Assembly: GCA_030512335.1 (NCBI GenBank)
Contig: JAULSU010000003.1
Location: 4,712,001 to 4,776,000 of the forward strand
Source of the DNA: Immersiella caudata
Taxonomy: Eukaryota; Ascomycota; Sordariomycetes; Sordariales; Lasiosphaeriaceae
Length of the DNA stretch: 64,000 bases
Reading direction: 5' to 3'
The notes under the pieces were generated by a model that saw only the letters and a program-made list of their open reading frames with translations, had not been told where the DNA came from and did no database searches. This document shows, one piece after another, positions 1-8,786 of the stretch (within the stretch, counting starts at the first letter, position 1; each line of letters starts with the position of its first letter). The translations under genes were made by a program, and so were the position numbers.

Positions 1-171
1 AGTTCCGGAGCGGTTCTCAGCCGGGCCCGAGAGGACGGCATCGTGACCCGAGGCGAGCAGCTCGTCGTGGAAGGAGCGGACGTAGAGCTCGGCCCACCCG
101 TCATCGTTGGACTGGATGACGCGGATGGCGTGCGCGCCGAGCGCCAGCGACACGAGGACGGGGACGCGCAT
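1..171 (-). CDS. SurE-like acid phosphatase, N-terminal part (cut by window edge)
   Basis: Reading leftward from the ATG at 171-169 gives 57 codons that run off the window edge. The protein opens with a short hydrophobic stretch ending in Ala-His-Ala, which looks like a secretion signal. It continues with an Ile-Gln-Ser-Asn-Asp-Asp-Gly-Trp-Ala-Glu segment, then a predicted helix and a Ser-Gly-Pro-Ala-Glu-Asn-Arg-Ser-Gly-Thr segment. In SurE phosphatases the N-terminal Asn-Asp-Asp-Gly holds the metal-binding aspartates and the second segment is part of the same active site. Secreted fungal members are annotated as acid phosphatases acting on phosphomonoesters such as nucleotides. Only about a fifth of a typical protein is visible, so the rest of the active site cannot be checked. 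The family call is from memory of its motifs. Confidence 0.75.
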   Translation of the reverse strand, partial: MRVPVLVSLALGAHAIRVIQSNDDGWAELYVRSFHDELLASGHDAVLSGPAENRSGT

Positions 172-1700
172 CTCGCTTCAATCGCGCCCGACCCAAACGT
201 AGTTGTCGCTGGGTTGTGCGAGATGCGGTGCGCTTTGAGTTGCGGGTGTTGCGGTGAGTTTAACGTTATATGTCGTCGTCATGGTGGCTAGACCGCTTGC
301 GGGTCAAGCTCATTACCGACACGTCGCCCAATCAGCGGAGTTTGTGGCTTCACATGCTCACTGAGTGAAACGCCGCTGCGCACTTGGGACATGTGAGCGC
401 TATCATTGGTTGCGCTAAGCCCTGCAATCCGGTGACCTCCGAATTATCACGACGAATTAGTCTTGTGCGATGCGAGGATGTTGCGCTCGAAGTGTCAAGC
501 GTTGTAACGGTGGCAAATTGCCCGGTGCGGCCTTGAAACTCCGCTTTGCGGGGTTATATCGTAAGGCAGGTAATAGATATCATTGCGTTTACTCCCCTGA
601 CACCTTCCCCATTTTCGTACTCGGTGTTGAGATGTCTCATTCTCGTCCCTAACAGTATCAAACCATCTTGGTCGTGTCTGCAGTGGGCCCATTGACTGAA
701 TCAGCCTACCTATGCCTTTCATTGCATTTCTAAAAAGGCTCTTGCTTTTCTGACAAACGTCATAAAAGAACATTCGAACACCTCTTCGCATTGGGGAAAT
801 GGCAAGTTTTCAGCTCCGTCCCAGAGCTTCTGCCATCTTTCTCGTGGACGGCTGAACTGGTTCCACTGCCACATGACTTAAGGTAAAGGGGTTGCCACGG
901 AAAGGAGGGCGTGGGAGCGGGGACTCTTGGTGACCTATTGCTGTCGGCATATGTATCAAAAGCAAGACACAGCAGGATGCGGGTCAGAAAGCCGGACAGG
1001 AGTAAGGCAAACCCCTGATGGGAAGGAACTGTTATCGATAGGTGATGCAACCTATCATCTCCAAAAGGGGTGTCATACGGTCCAGCTTTCTAAGCCCTAG
1101 AAGACATCCGATCAGGAACGCTCGAGAACACATCAACAGCGAGGGCCGTCCTCGGCGACAAGACCGGCAGCGAGGCTTCCTGGACAACCACAGCCTTCAT
1201 TTTTTTTTTCGGAAGATAAGGGATGAAACGCGTCTCAGTGCTCCCCTCTTTCTTCTTTTTGCAGTCCTTGTGCCTATGCTTTCTGTCACCTTTCCCGCCT
1301 GCCGAGGCCACCCGTGCCCATCGCAGCGCCTGACACCGACACCGTTGCCACCACCGCTCCCACTACGACCGCTAAGCTAACATCACCACACCGCCGGGCT
1401 TGGTGAGGTGGAACGCGCTGCGGTCCGGGCCAAATGTTGGTGGGAGTTTTTGGCTGCTGTGCTAGGCGTTCCCGCTTTCTTTAGGGGGCCTTTGCGGGAC
1501 AGCTGGAAGCACATCTCTGTCCGCTGGTACGTATTAGTCTCAGCTTTGTCCACCGTTGATCTATTTTAGCAACTGCGCTCTCCGTCACCAACCCACCCAA
1601 AAGTCAATCCAAGTGCACCAGCGTCGACTTAGACGAGCCATTGTGGATTCACAACGATCGAAAGGAGACATCACCGCCTAAATGTCTTGGCGGCAAAATG
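172..1700. other. intergenic, no gene seen
   Basis: This stretch lies upstream of the leftward SurE-like gene and should hold its promoter. The open frames here are short, lack good start contexts and resemble no family I know. A run of T at 1200-1209 is the only visible low-complexity feature. Confidence 0.5.
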
Positions 1701-1800
1701 AGGTCGTACCCGGAATCGAACCGGGGTTACCGGAATGATGAAGCATTTCGAGTCAATGCTCTATCAGAATCGGATGTGCTGACCGCTACACTCTAAAACC
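1701..1800 (-). tRNA. tRNA-Gln(CTG)-like, intron-containing, imperfect stems
   Basis: Read on the minus strand, the segment has a good D arm (A box around TAGCGGTCAGC) and a perfect T arm with the loop TTCGATT. The anticodon loop sequence TTCTGA places CTG at 1767-1765, next to a probable intron of roughly 27 bases after position 37, the usual place. The acceptor stem (GGTTTTA with TACGACC) has one mismatch. The anticodon stem pairs well only at its base, with two mismatches near the loop. It may be a working tRNA-Gln or a decaying copy. The call rests on manual folding. Confidence 0.5.
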
Positions 1801-2518
1801 TTGATTGGTGCTTGCCCGACGTCTACAATGGTGCCCACAGCGTTTGCGCCGCGTCAGTTCCGGGGTATGGACTCTGGGGGTTGTGATCCTCCACCACTTG
1901 ACGTGAGAGGCCCTGATACGCACCCAGTAAATGCTACGCGGACTCTTTTTTTTTTTCGCTTCTCTCAAGAATTAGGTGGAGCTCCGGACTTCGCCCTGCA
2001 AGGGGCAAGCGATGCGATGGTTGGTACCTGGTAATGCGCATTTAGACAGATCTGCCTATTGTCCTCAATATCTCGTCTAAGCCGCCGGGACCGCGCCAAT
2101 CACCGCATTCGTCCGTCCGTCGGTGGATCCAAATCGGGGCAGATCTGGGCAGCAGACAAGCCCCAATTGCTCAGACTTTGCGATTCAACTGCAGGATGGT
2201 TGTCACATCATACTAGTATTCGTTGCTGGACTGCTGAGCCACGAGCACACGCACGAAAAGACGGCCACATTTTCGGAAATCAGCGCCAGGGATTGGCTGG
2301 CCGCTGACGACGCCCGGCCGACTTCATCCGTTTCTTCGGCCTCCGCCATGCCAAGGCCCGCAAATCCGAGGAGCCGTACCCGTGCCGTCTTTAAGCCCAG
2401 TATTAATATATATCGACATCATTCACCTTTATCTCGACCCTCCCAACCCATCATTCGATCCCAAACCTCGAGGTTCACACTCCACCAACGTGACCTCACC
2501 GTCACCATCACCACGAAA
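1801..2518. other. intergenic, promoter region of the kelch gene
   Basis: No gene is seen. A long frame that runs into the kelch gene from 2123 uses non-ATG codons and has the composition of a leader, so I read it as 5' untranslated sequence. A TATA-like element lies at 2401-2413. Confidence 0.5.
2401..2413 (+). promoter_or_regulatory. TATA-like element of the kelch gene
   Basis: The sequence TATTAATATATAT begins 118 bases before the kelch ATG. The spacing suits a fungal core promoter. No other regulatory site was recognised. Confidence 0.35.
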
Positions 2519-3559
2519 ATGAAGCTCCCCCTGCTCCTCTCCGTTCTCCCCTCCGTCCATTCCCTCTCCCTCCCCCGACAAGCCAATCCCCCCCTGGGAA
2601 CCTGGTCAACCCTCGCCCCCATCCCGCTCTTCCCCCGCCAAGAACACTCCACCGTCGCCCTCTCCTCCACCTCCTTCGCCATCCTCGGCGGCATCATCCC
2701 CACCCCCACCGGCGGCGCAAACACCACCGACCTCGTCCAGCTCTACGACATCCCCTCCAACACCTGGAAAACCCTCGCCCCCCTGCCCGTCGCGCTGAAC
2801 CACCTCAATGCAGCCACCATCGACGGCAAGATCTACGTCCTGGGCGGTCTGGAAGTCGCTTCCGACGGCGCTTGGCGCGCTACTCCCAAATCATGGGTGT
2901 ACGACCCATCTGCGAACGCCTGGTCGGCGATAGAATCCATGCCCGCCTCCGAGGCCCGCGGTTCCGCAGCGGTGGGCGTCTACAACAAGCAAATCTACCT
3001 CGCCGGAGGCATGTCCGTGTTGGAACCCTTTGCAGGCGGAAAGCAGGAGACGGTGGATGTAGTTTCTGCCTTTGACACGGCGAGCGGGAAATGGCTTGCG
3101 CTTCCGGAGACGGCGAAGAAGTTGCCTGAGGGGAGGGATCACGCCGGAGCGGCGGTGGTGGATATGCGGTTGTATGTGCTCGGGGGCAGGGAGAAGGGGC
3201 AGGGGAACGTAAAGGGGAGCGTGTTTGCGTTGAGTTTGGGGAGATTGGATGTGGGCTGGAGGACGATGAAGGGGGTGATGCCGACAGCCAGGGGGGGCGT
3301 GGCCGCGGCGAAGCTGGGCAGGAAGGTCTACACATTTGGGGGGGAGGGGAATACGGCGGAGGGGAGTAAGGGGGTGTTTAATCAGACGGAGGTGTATGAT
3401 CCGGTGAAGGATGTTTGGGAGGTGTCGGGGCCGATGAAAGTGCCGAGGCATGGGACGTATGCGGTCCCTGTTGAGGGGAAGATTTACGTGCCGGGAGGGG
3501 GGACGCAGCAGGGGGCGGGCGCAGTGGATTTGCTGGATGTTTTTGTGCCGGCGGCGTGA
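2519..3559 (+). CDS. Secreted kelch-repeat beta-propeller protein
   Basis: The 346-residue single-exon protein starts at the ATG at 2519, the first residue of a clear signal peptide (Met-Lys, then a Leu-rich core, ending near Ser-Leu-Ser). After it come about six kelch units, each carrying a Trp followed some 25-35 residues later by a Gly-Gly pair (Ile-Leu-Gly-Gly, Val-Leu-Gly-Gly, Leu-Ala-Gly-Gly, Val-Leu-Gly-Gly, Thr-Phe-Gly-Gly, Val-Pro-Gly-Gly). Six to seven such blades fold into a beta-propeller, usually a binding scaffold. Sequons Asn-Thr-Thr and Asn-Gln-Thr fit passage through the secretory pathway. No catalytic domain such as a galactose-oxidase copper site is apparent, so the ligand is unknown. 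The third position of codons shifts from C-rich to G-rich along the gene, with no frame break. Confidence 0.85.
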   Translation: MKLPLLLSVLPSVHSLSLPRQANPPLGTWSTLAPIPLFPRQEHSTVALSSTSFAILGGIIPTPTGGANTTDLVQLYDIPSNTWKTLAPLPVALNHLNAATIDGKIYVLGGLEVASDGAWRATPKSWVYDPSANAWSAIESMPASEARGSAAVGVYNKQIYLAGGMSVLEPFAGGKQETVDVVSAFDTASGKWLALPETAKKLPEGRDHAGAAVVDMRLYVLGGREKGQGNVKGSVFALSLGRLDVGWRTMKGVMPTARGGVAAAKLGRKVYTFGGEGNTAEGSKGVFNQTEVYDPVKDVWEVSGPMKVPRHGTYAVPVEGKIYVPGGGTQQGAGAVDLLDVFVPAA

Positions 3560-4147
3560 GCGGTAGACTTTGGGAGAAGGGGTTGGTGTAGATAGAATCA
3601 GGTTTGCTTTGTTTCTCTGCGTCCGAATTGCATCGAGTTAGTATTGTCGTCTTCCCCGCTTCGAAATCCCCTCAGACATGGGTTGAAGGCTGCATGCGCT
3701 GCTTATCGCTCTAGCTGTATCCTGTTTCCGCTGCTTCTCTCCAATCACGTCAGCAACAACGTCGAAAGCGAACAATGCGGATGTTGGACCCGTGGTGTTG
3801 TTCTGCAGTGCTGCGTTCTTTGCCCTGCGGCTCCTATTGGCAGGAGACAGGGCCCCCCGCAGAGAATTGGCGGGGGGTAAAAGATTCATGACTGCGGATA
3901 CGTGACAGGAGCCCTGACAGCTACATCCGCGCCTGCGCCTAGCCTAATGGGGGAGAAACCGGCGATCCGAGACAACCCATGCCGAAACGAGCATCAAAAG
4001 GAGCTACATATATGGACATGTAGATAAAGATAACGCTCTGTCTAGTCATAGATATGGTTCCCGTCTTCTTTACGCTCCGTCTCTCAACTGTCTTCGCACA
4101 TAACGCTGACAGTCAGTTTGTCTTGGCCAACCTCTCAGCTTGCCACC
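3560..4147. other. intergenic, promoter region of the methyltransferase
   Basis: No gene is seen. The stretch holds the 3' end of the kelch gene and a TATA-like CATATATG at 4007-4014. Confidence 0.5.
4007..4014 (+). promoter_or_regulatory. TATA-like element of the methyltransferase gene
   Basis: CATATATG lies about 135 bases before the chosen ATG, a usual distance for a fungal core promoter. This is a pattern match only. Confidence 0.3.
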
Positions 4148-4822
4148 ATGGGTTTGGCCCCTATCAACGTCGAAGCCATCTTCGACGACCTCGCACCCAA
4201 GTACGAGGCCGCCTTCTCTGACCTCCAAAGCCAATATGACGCCATCAACTGGGTCCTCTCCGAGATCGAACCCCTCAAGCCTGCCAAAGTAGTCGACATC
4301 GGCTGCGGCCCCGGGAAGCCCGTCTGCAGTTCATTCGCCGAAGCCGGCCACGATGTTCTCGGAACCGACATCTCAGGAGGCATGCTCGAGGAGGCGCAGA
4401 AGAATGTACCTGGGGCCAGGTTCCAGAAGATCAACACGTTGGAGTTCAACCCGCCCGACGCGAGCTTCGATGCCGTCGTGTTGATGTTCAGTCTGCTCGT
4501 AGATGTCACCAAGGACGACATCAGGGCGGGGATTGCGAACATGTACCGAATTGTGAAGCCTGGTGGTGTCTTTGTCTTTTCCACTGTTGCGATTGAAGGC
4601 GAGAAAGAGGATATCATCTGGATGGGCCGGCCGATCAATGTGTCGAGTTTGAGTCCCGACGAGGTGATTGAGACGATCAAGAAGGTGGGGTTCGAGGTGG
4701 TGAAGCATGAAGAGGTGAAATACTATCCTGTCAGAGCGCCCGAGGTGGGCATTTGCAAGCCCGATGAGGTGTGGCCCGAGCCGTTGTTGTGGGTGTATGC
4801 GAGGAAGCCTGCGGCGGCTTGA
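4148..4822 (+). CDS. Class I SAM-dependent methyltransferase
   Basis: The 224-residue protein has the Rossmann-fold SAM site Val-Val-Asp-Ile-Gly-Cys-Gly-Pro-Gly at residues 48-56 and the acidic motif II residue Asp74 (Gly-Thr-Asp-Ile). Motif III-like Ala-Val-Val-Leu-Met and the post-motif Val-Lys-Pro-Gly-Gly follow, as in the small Methyltransf_11/25 type. The start at 4148 is the first ATG and sits in an excellent GCCACCATGG context; the frame is open 30 bases further upstream but from TTG. The substrate cannot be told from sequence: members methylate small metabolites, lipids or natural products. No membrane segment or signal peptide is present, so it is probably cytosolic. It ends 211 bases before the Pot2-like element, which may have displaced its 3' flank. 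Confidence 0.85.
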   Translation: MGLAPINVEAIFDDLAPKYEAAFSDLQSQYDAINWVLSEIEPLKPAKVVDIGCGPGKPVCSSFAEAGHDVLGTDISGGMLEEAQKNVPGARFQKINTLEFNPPDASFDAVVLMFSLLVDVTKDDIRAGIANMYRIVKPGGVFVFSTVAIEGEKEDIIWMGRPINVSSLSPDEVIETIKKVGFEVVKHEEVKYYPVRAPEVGICKPDEVWPEPLLWVYARKPAAA

Positions 4823-5033
4823 CGAGGTAGAGTTGAACGAGGATGAAGCTCACAGATTGAGAAATCTTCACGCAAATACGAGCCCCATAAATTGAAGCCA
4901 TCAACGGGGTCCCTGATGGAGCCATGGCCCCAAAACCTAGAAAGTGTTGAGGTCACTGCGCTTACTCATGTCCGTGTACCTAGGTGAACCGATGGCCTCT
5001 TCCGGCAAATGATGGTGCTGTGTTTTTTTGCTA

Positions 5034-5078
5034 ACGTGCGTTATAAGCGAGTTAGCCATATAAGCGAGTTAGCCACTT
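5034..5078 (+). repeat. Left terminal inverted repeat of the Pot2-like element
   Basis: These 45 bases match the reverse complement of 6851-6895 without mismatch. Inside lie two abutting 17-bp direct repeats, TATAAGCGAGTTAGCCA, at 5042-5058 and 5059-5075. In this superfamily such subterminal repeats are transposase binding sites; that role is inferred here. Confidence 0.95.
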
Positions 5079-5122
5079 CCCACCACCTTACCACAACCAT
5101 CCTCAATTACACAACCACAACA

Positions 5123-6796
5123 CTAGGAAATAACAATAACCGAATTAGAAACAGATGAATCAGACGATTCTGCAGCCTCCTTGCAAGTGCGCGCATTATG
5201 GCCAGGCTTGCCGCACACGCCACAACACTGAATCTTCGTACGAGACCCCCCTGCACCACCACCACTTTGGCGTGTTTCCTGAGCTAACTGCTCACCCACA
5301 GCCCTCTGATCCAGTAAATCCTGTGCCTCCTGTACAGTAAGTGACCCTCCAAGCCGTACACGTGTTTTTTTGGCCCTCCGTCGCTTACTAAGCCCCTCAT
5401 TGGCCTTTCGTAGTGCGGAGACCTCCGTACGGAGAAGAGCCACCTCGTGCATCACAGCCATTGTACCTTTGGCTAATCGATCCACAGCTGTTAGCATAGA
5501 GGTTGGAGAGCTGCCCTGATGGTTGGAAATTCGATTTTTGATAAACACTGACTGTGAGGTGGCCTCTCGAGGGTTATGTGGCGTTTGGGAGACCCAAGGT
5601 AGTGGTGTGGCTAGGCCTGAGGTTGGGGGTGTTGGGGTTCGAATACGTACATCCAGCTTAGATATTACCCTCTCTGGATCGTACGGTATAAGGCCGGCAC
5701 CGGTAAAACCCCCTTGGATGTTTTTTTCTGTAATTAAAGCAAAAAAAGCCTCTTTAAACGAACAGAGAAATTCCAACTTGCTAATATGTGTGATGTTCAT
5801 CCGCATCAACTTCTCAATTTCACAGCCATACGCCTTCTTTAACGGCCCAAAACAACTAACATCCAAAGGCTGAAGTAGGTGTGAGGCGTGTGCAGGCATA
5901 CAGAGCGTAATGATGCTATGTGCCTGGCAGTAGGTCTCGAATTCATCGGAGTGGTGGCTCTCGTGGCCGTCAAGGATTAGAAGCCGATATTTACCCTTTG
6001 TACGAGACGATGTGTGTAAATCGAAATGCCGAATCCAATCCATGCCTTTCTCATTCGTAGTCCAGCCATTGTCGGTTGTTGCAATACGCCAGGTGGCCGG
6101 AAGGTTGCATTCTTCATACCAATTGGCAAGGTGGTATTGCGCGGCTAAGATGATAAACGGTGGAATGGCCCAGCCCTGAGAATTCACCCCCTGGATGACT
6201 GTAGCCCACTCTCGATTGCCAGGCTGGGCTTGTTTAGCCTTACCACGGCCATCTGAGGTAGTAACTACCATCGTAGGTGTGATAATACCCATCATAAAGC
6301 CAGTCTCGTCGAAATTGTACACATCTTCATCAAGGATGCCGTATTTCGCCTTCATGTTATACACAAGCGCAAACCACTCGCTAATAACCTTCGGATCTTC
6401 GCATTTAGCCCTCTGGTAGTCGTATTTACGCGTAAAACGCGTCTGAAGCTCTGGCTGGCGTTTGACGAAGTTGTGAGCCCAGAGCTTACCGACAGGGGGC
6501 GTGTCGCGTTCGCGTAACAGTCGGTTAGCCATATCTTCCACGTAACAAAGCCGAGGGTGGAATGCGCGTGCAGATAGCTCGATTATGTACTGAACAATCG
6601 TATTTTCTTCCAAATCCGTAAGCTTGCGTGAGTTGGCTGATATATCGCGTCGTGCAGGCCGGCCGGCGCGTCGGTTCCGAAGGGTATCCTTATTGATGTT
6701 GTAGATCTTTGCTACCGCTCGGTTCTTGAGTTTCGGGTCCCTTTGAATAGCTTCAAGGGCTAGATTTACCCTGGCTTCGTATGGAAGAGTTTCCAT
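5123..6796 (-). CDS. Pogo-type DDE transposase with C-terminal zinc knuckle
   Basis: The 557-residue transposase cuts and pastes the element that contains it. Residues 1-45 form a Psq-like helix-turn-helix and about 55-125 a CENP-B-type helix-turn-helix, both for binding the terminal repeats. The DDE_1 catalytic core follows, with the expected acidic residues Asp163 (Phe-Asp-Glu-Thr-Gly), Asp276 (Leu-Ile-Leu-Asp-Gly-His-Glu-Ser) and Asp312 (Gln-Pro-Leu-Asp-Val). A short heptad-like helix near residues 430-460 precedes a CCHC zinc knuckle, Cys525-Cys528-His533-Cys538. The length is close to that of Fot1 and Pot2 transposases (about 535-545). No stop or frameshift is present, so the enzyme is probably functional. 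The start is the only ATG near the 5' end of the frame. Confidence 0.95.
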   Translation of the reverse strand: METLPYEARVNLALEAIQRDPKLKNRAVAKIYNINKDTLRNRRAGRPARRDISANSRKLTDLEENTIVQYIIELSARAFHPRLCYVEDMANRLLRERDTPPVGKLWAHNFVKRQPELQTRFTRKYDYQRAKCEDPKVISEWFALVYNMKAKYGILDEDVYNFDETGFMMGIITPTMVVTTSDGRGKAKQAQPGNREWATVIQGVNSQGWAIPPFIILAAQYHLANWYEECNLPATWRIATTDNGWTTNEKGMDWIRHFDLHTSSRTKGKYRLLILDGHESHHSDEFETYCQAHSIITLCMPAHASHLLQPLDVSCFGPLKKAYGCEIEKLMRMNITHISKLEFLCSFKEAFFALITEKNIQGGFTGAGLIPYDPERVISKLDVRIRTPTPPTSGLATPLPWVSQTPHNPREATSQSVFIKNRISNHQGSSPTSMLTAVDRLAKGTMAVMHEVALLRTEVSALRKANEGLSKRRRAKKTRVRLGGSLTVQEAQDLLDQRAVGEQLAQETRQSGGGAGGSRTKIQCCGVCGKPGHNARTCKEAAESSDSSVSNSVIVIS

Positions 6797-6850
6797 TTTT
6801 AGTTGTGGAGGAATTTGTTGTTTTGTGCAAGGGGGGCGCGTCGCGTTGGA

Positions 6851-6895
6851 AAGTGGCTAACTCGCTTATATGGCTAACTCGCTTATAACGCACGT
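6851..6895 (-). repeat. Right terminal inverted repeat of the Pot2-like element
   Basis: These bases are an exact inverted copy of 5034-5078 and contain the same pair of 17-bp repeats. The transposase start codon lies 55 bases inside this end. Confidence 0.95.
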
Positions 6896-7253
6896 TAGAC
6901 GTTTCTGCGAAACGATAAAATCACTGCTTTTTTGGCACGCAGAGGGTAGTTAGAACCCTAACCCTGTTTTACATGCCCCACATTCTCGAATCTTCGTGGG
7001 GTTGACGGAGCTGGCTTATCGCGATTGCTAATCGAGCTGCGCTCCAGCACGCCATAAGAACACCACCATTCCCTCGTCGAGGCGGCAGCGCCCATTCTCA
7101 ACTTACATCTTCACCATCGCGCACCGCCAAATCCATTGTTGCTGTCTCGTCCTCAACCGAATCGATCGCGCCATTTGCCCTCCTCCCGACTCTCGACCCG
7201 CGTCCTCGAATCCACGACCCCGCGCGGCCCAAACCGCGACAACCCCGCAAGAC
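6896..7253. other. intergenic, promoter and leader of the thioredoxin gene
   Basis: The stretch starts with the right TA target duplication. A short AACCCTAACCCT motif lies at about 6954-6965, which is too short to be a telomere relic. No gene is seen. Confidence 0.5.
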
Positions 7254-7643
7254 ATGACAATGGGCGGCGCAGTCCAACACATGGGCTCGCCTGGCGAGCT
7301 GACCAAGCTTCTCTCCTCCACACAATACGTCGTCGCCGACTTTTACGCAGATTGGTGTCCTCCTTGCAAAGCCATCGCGCCCAAGTACGCCGAGCTCGCC
7401 GAGCAACTCTCGATCCCCGAATACCTGACCTTCGTCAAGGTCAACGTTGACAAGGTGCCGGCACTCGCGCAAGAGCACGGTATTAACGCCATGCCCTCCT
7501 TCATCTTCTTCAAGGATGGGAAGCGCGTCAAGGTGAACGGGAGCTTGAAGATTGAGGGCGCAGATTGGGCGAAATTGAAGGCAGCGGCCGACAAGATGGG
7601 TGGTCTGGCAGAGACAAAGAAGGAGGCAGCTGATCTCAAATAA
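7254..7643 (+). CDS. Thioredoxin with CPPC active site
   Basis: The 129-residue protein is a single thioredoxin fold. The strand Val-Val-Ala-Asp-Phe-Tyr-Ala leads to the active site Trp-Cys35-Pro-Pro-Cys38-Lys. The cis-proline motif Met-Pro-Ser-Phe-Ile-Phe-Phe and a C-terminal helix follow. Thioredoxins reduce disulfides in target proteins using electrons from thioredoxin reductase. The usual active site is CGPC; here Gly is replaced by Pro, which in other thiol-disulfide proteins changes redox potential and partner choice. No targeting sequence is evident, so it is probably cytosolic. It is slightly longer than classical thioredoxins (about 105-110), with a short N-terminal extension and a Lys/Glu-rich tail. 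The ATG follows an open leader without an upstream in-frame ATG. Confidence 0.9.
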   Translation: MTMGGAVQHMGSPGELTKLLSSTQYVVADFYADWCPPCKAIAPKYAELAEQLSIPEYLTFVKVNVDKVPALAQEHGINAMPSFIFFKDGKRVKVNGSLKIEGADWAKLKAAADKMGGLAETKKEAADLK

Positions 7644-8465
7644 GGAATACACGGCGCTCAATATGAGCAGTGGAGATGGGGATACTGGCATTAGAAGAGA
7701 GAATACGGCGCGCTCGCCGAAGGAGAACTTGCAGCGAAGATGGTAATCACGGAGATGGTGGAGGCGGCCCCCGTTGAGCCAGCCGCTGCAACATCAATAC
7801 TACAAGAATGAACAGAGACTCGCACCGACGCTGCGCCTCGCGCTATCAAGGCGCTATATCGAGTCGAGGACTATCCACCAAGAGAAGAGAGATACTCCCA
7901 GCCCACCAAGCTCCCAATAGAGCTCCAACTTCATCACCACCACCTCATCACCAACACCTCATCACCACCACCTCATCACCACCACCTCATCCCCCCCTCC
8001 GAGCCCAACCATGCACCTGCACCTCATGCCCGCCGCAACACCCATCAAACCATACGTAGCCCGTCTCATGATCCCCTTCCTCGCACGCAACATTCTTTTA
8101 CGATTGTCCTTCTTCGTTTTCACCGGTGCGAAGAATGTCGTGCACTTCGACGCAGATTCAGGTACCACTGCGGATCTACCCACCTGCAGCTCAATCTGTA
8201 ACTACGGCGAAGGGGGGGTCGGCGAGCGCTAGGCGTGGCGGGCGGAACGATACCGGCGCGACGGGAAATGATGTCATCATAACCGTACCCGCTCGACCTC
8301 AGCTTCAAGCAACATTCAACGCTTAATTTGACTTCCTCACCGTCTACGCGCATCACATTTACCCTCCCATACACATCCACCCGTTTGCCATCCACCAAAG
8401 CCCATCGCCAGGCCCCAAATCGTCTTCCCATCTCGTCTTCGCGTCCAAACAAACTGTGTGCCAAA
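7644..8465. other. intergenic with a short tandem repeat
   Basis: This is the thioredoxin 3' region and the leader of the small gene at 8466. Apart from the 14-bp tandem repeat at 7932-7987, I see nothing supportable. Short frames here reflect the repeat and have no family resemblance. Confidence 0.5.
7932..7987 (+). repeat. 14-bp tandem repeat, four copies
   Basis: The unit CATCACCACCACCT occurs four times head to tail. The second copy has one changed base (CATCACCAACACCT). Confidence 0.85.
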
Positions 8466-8786
8466 ATGGAAAGCAGCACGCAGCGCCCCCCAAGCCCGCC
8501 AGCATCAGAGCGCTCCCCCGAATTGCAGGCCTCCCAAGAAGACAGCGCGAACATGCGCTCGGTTGTACCGCATCACCAACAAAAAGCCCCCACCACCAGA
8601 CATCTTGTACGGAAGGAGCCCGCACTTGACCATCAGTCGCTGCAAGCACCGGCTACAGAACAGCAGGTCGCGCAGCATGACGACGGGCGTGGCGGTGCTC
8701 CAGCTGTTAGACTCGATATGGATCTGGACGTCGATGTCCAGATGAAGGCAAAAATCCAAGGGGATCTCACCCTTTCCATCCTGTAA
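8466..8786 (+). CDS. Small hypothetical protein with conserved-looking acidic/amphipathic C-terminus
   Basis: The 106-residue protein starts at 8466 in a CCAAAATGG context. Its first 80 residues are polar, rich in Ser, Pro, Gln and His and probably disordered. The last 25 alternate hydrophobic and acidic residues (Leu-Asp-Met-Asp-Leu-Asp-Val-Asp-Val) and end in Lys-Ile-Gln-Gly-Asp-Leu-Thr-Leu-Ser-Ile-Leu. I recall similar tails at the very end of many short fungal hypothetical proteins, so this is likely a real gene with a conserved terminal motif. No function is known to me and none is proposed. An additional upstream exon cannot be excluded. Confidence 0.6.
   Translation: MESSTQRPPSPPASERSPELQASQEDSANMRSVVPHHQQKAPTTRHLVRKEPALDHQSLQAPATEQQVAQHDDGRGGAPAVRLDMDLDVDVQMKAKIQGDLTLSIL

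Larger units (their letters stand above)
5034..6895 (-). mobile_element. Pot2/Fot1-type DNA transposon, complete, TA target duplication
   Basis: This 1,862-bp element has perfect 45-bp terminal inverted repeats and is flanked by TA on each side (5032-5033 and 6896-6897), the target duplication of the Tc1-mariner/pogo superfamily. It carries one uninterrupted transposase gene. The size, the terminal repeat length and the direct repeat inside each terminal repeat match what is known of Pot2 of Magnaporthe (about 1.86 kb, terminal repeats of about 43 bp with internal direct repeats). It sits between the methyltransferase 3' end and the thioredoxin promoter. Perfect termini and an intact frame indicate recent insertion and no visible repeat-induced point mutation. 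Confidence 0.95.

Noticed and set aside
4118..4147. Upstream extension of the methyltransferase from TTG
   Set aside because: No ATG; the ATG at 4148 has an excellent context and the family normally starts near it.
6954..6965. Telomere-like CCTAACCCT motif near the transposon
   Set aside because: Fewer than two repeat units; not evidence of an internal telomere.
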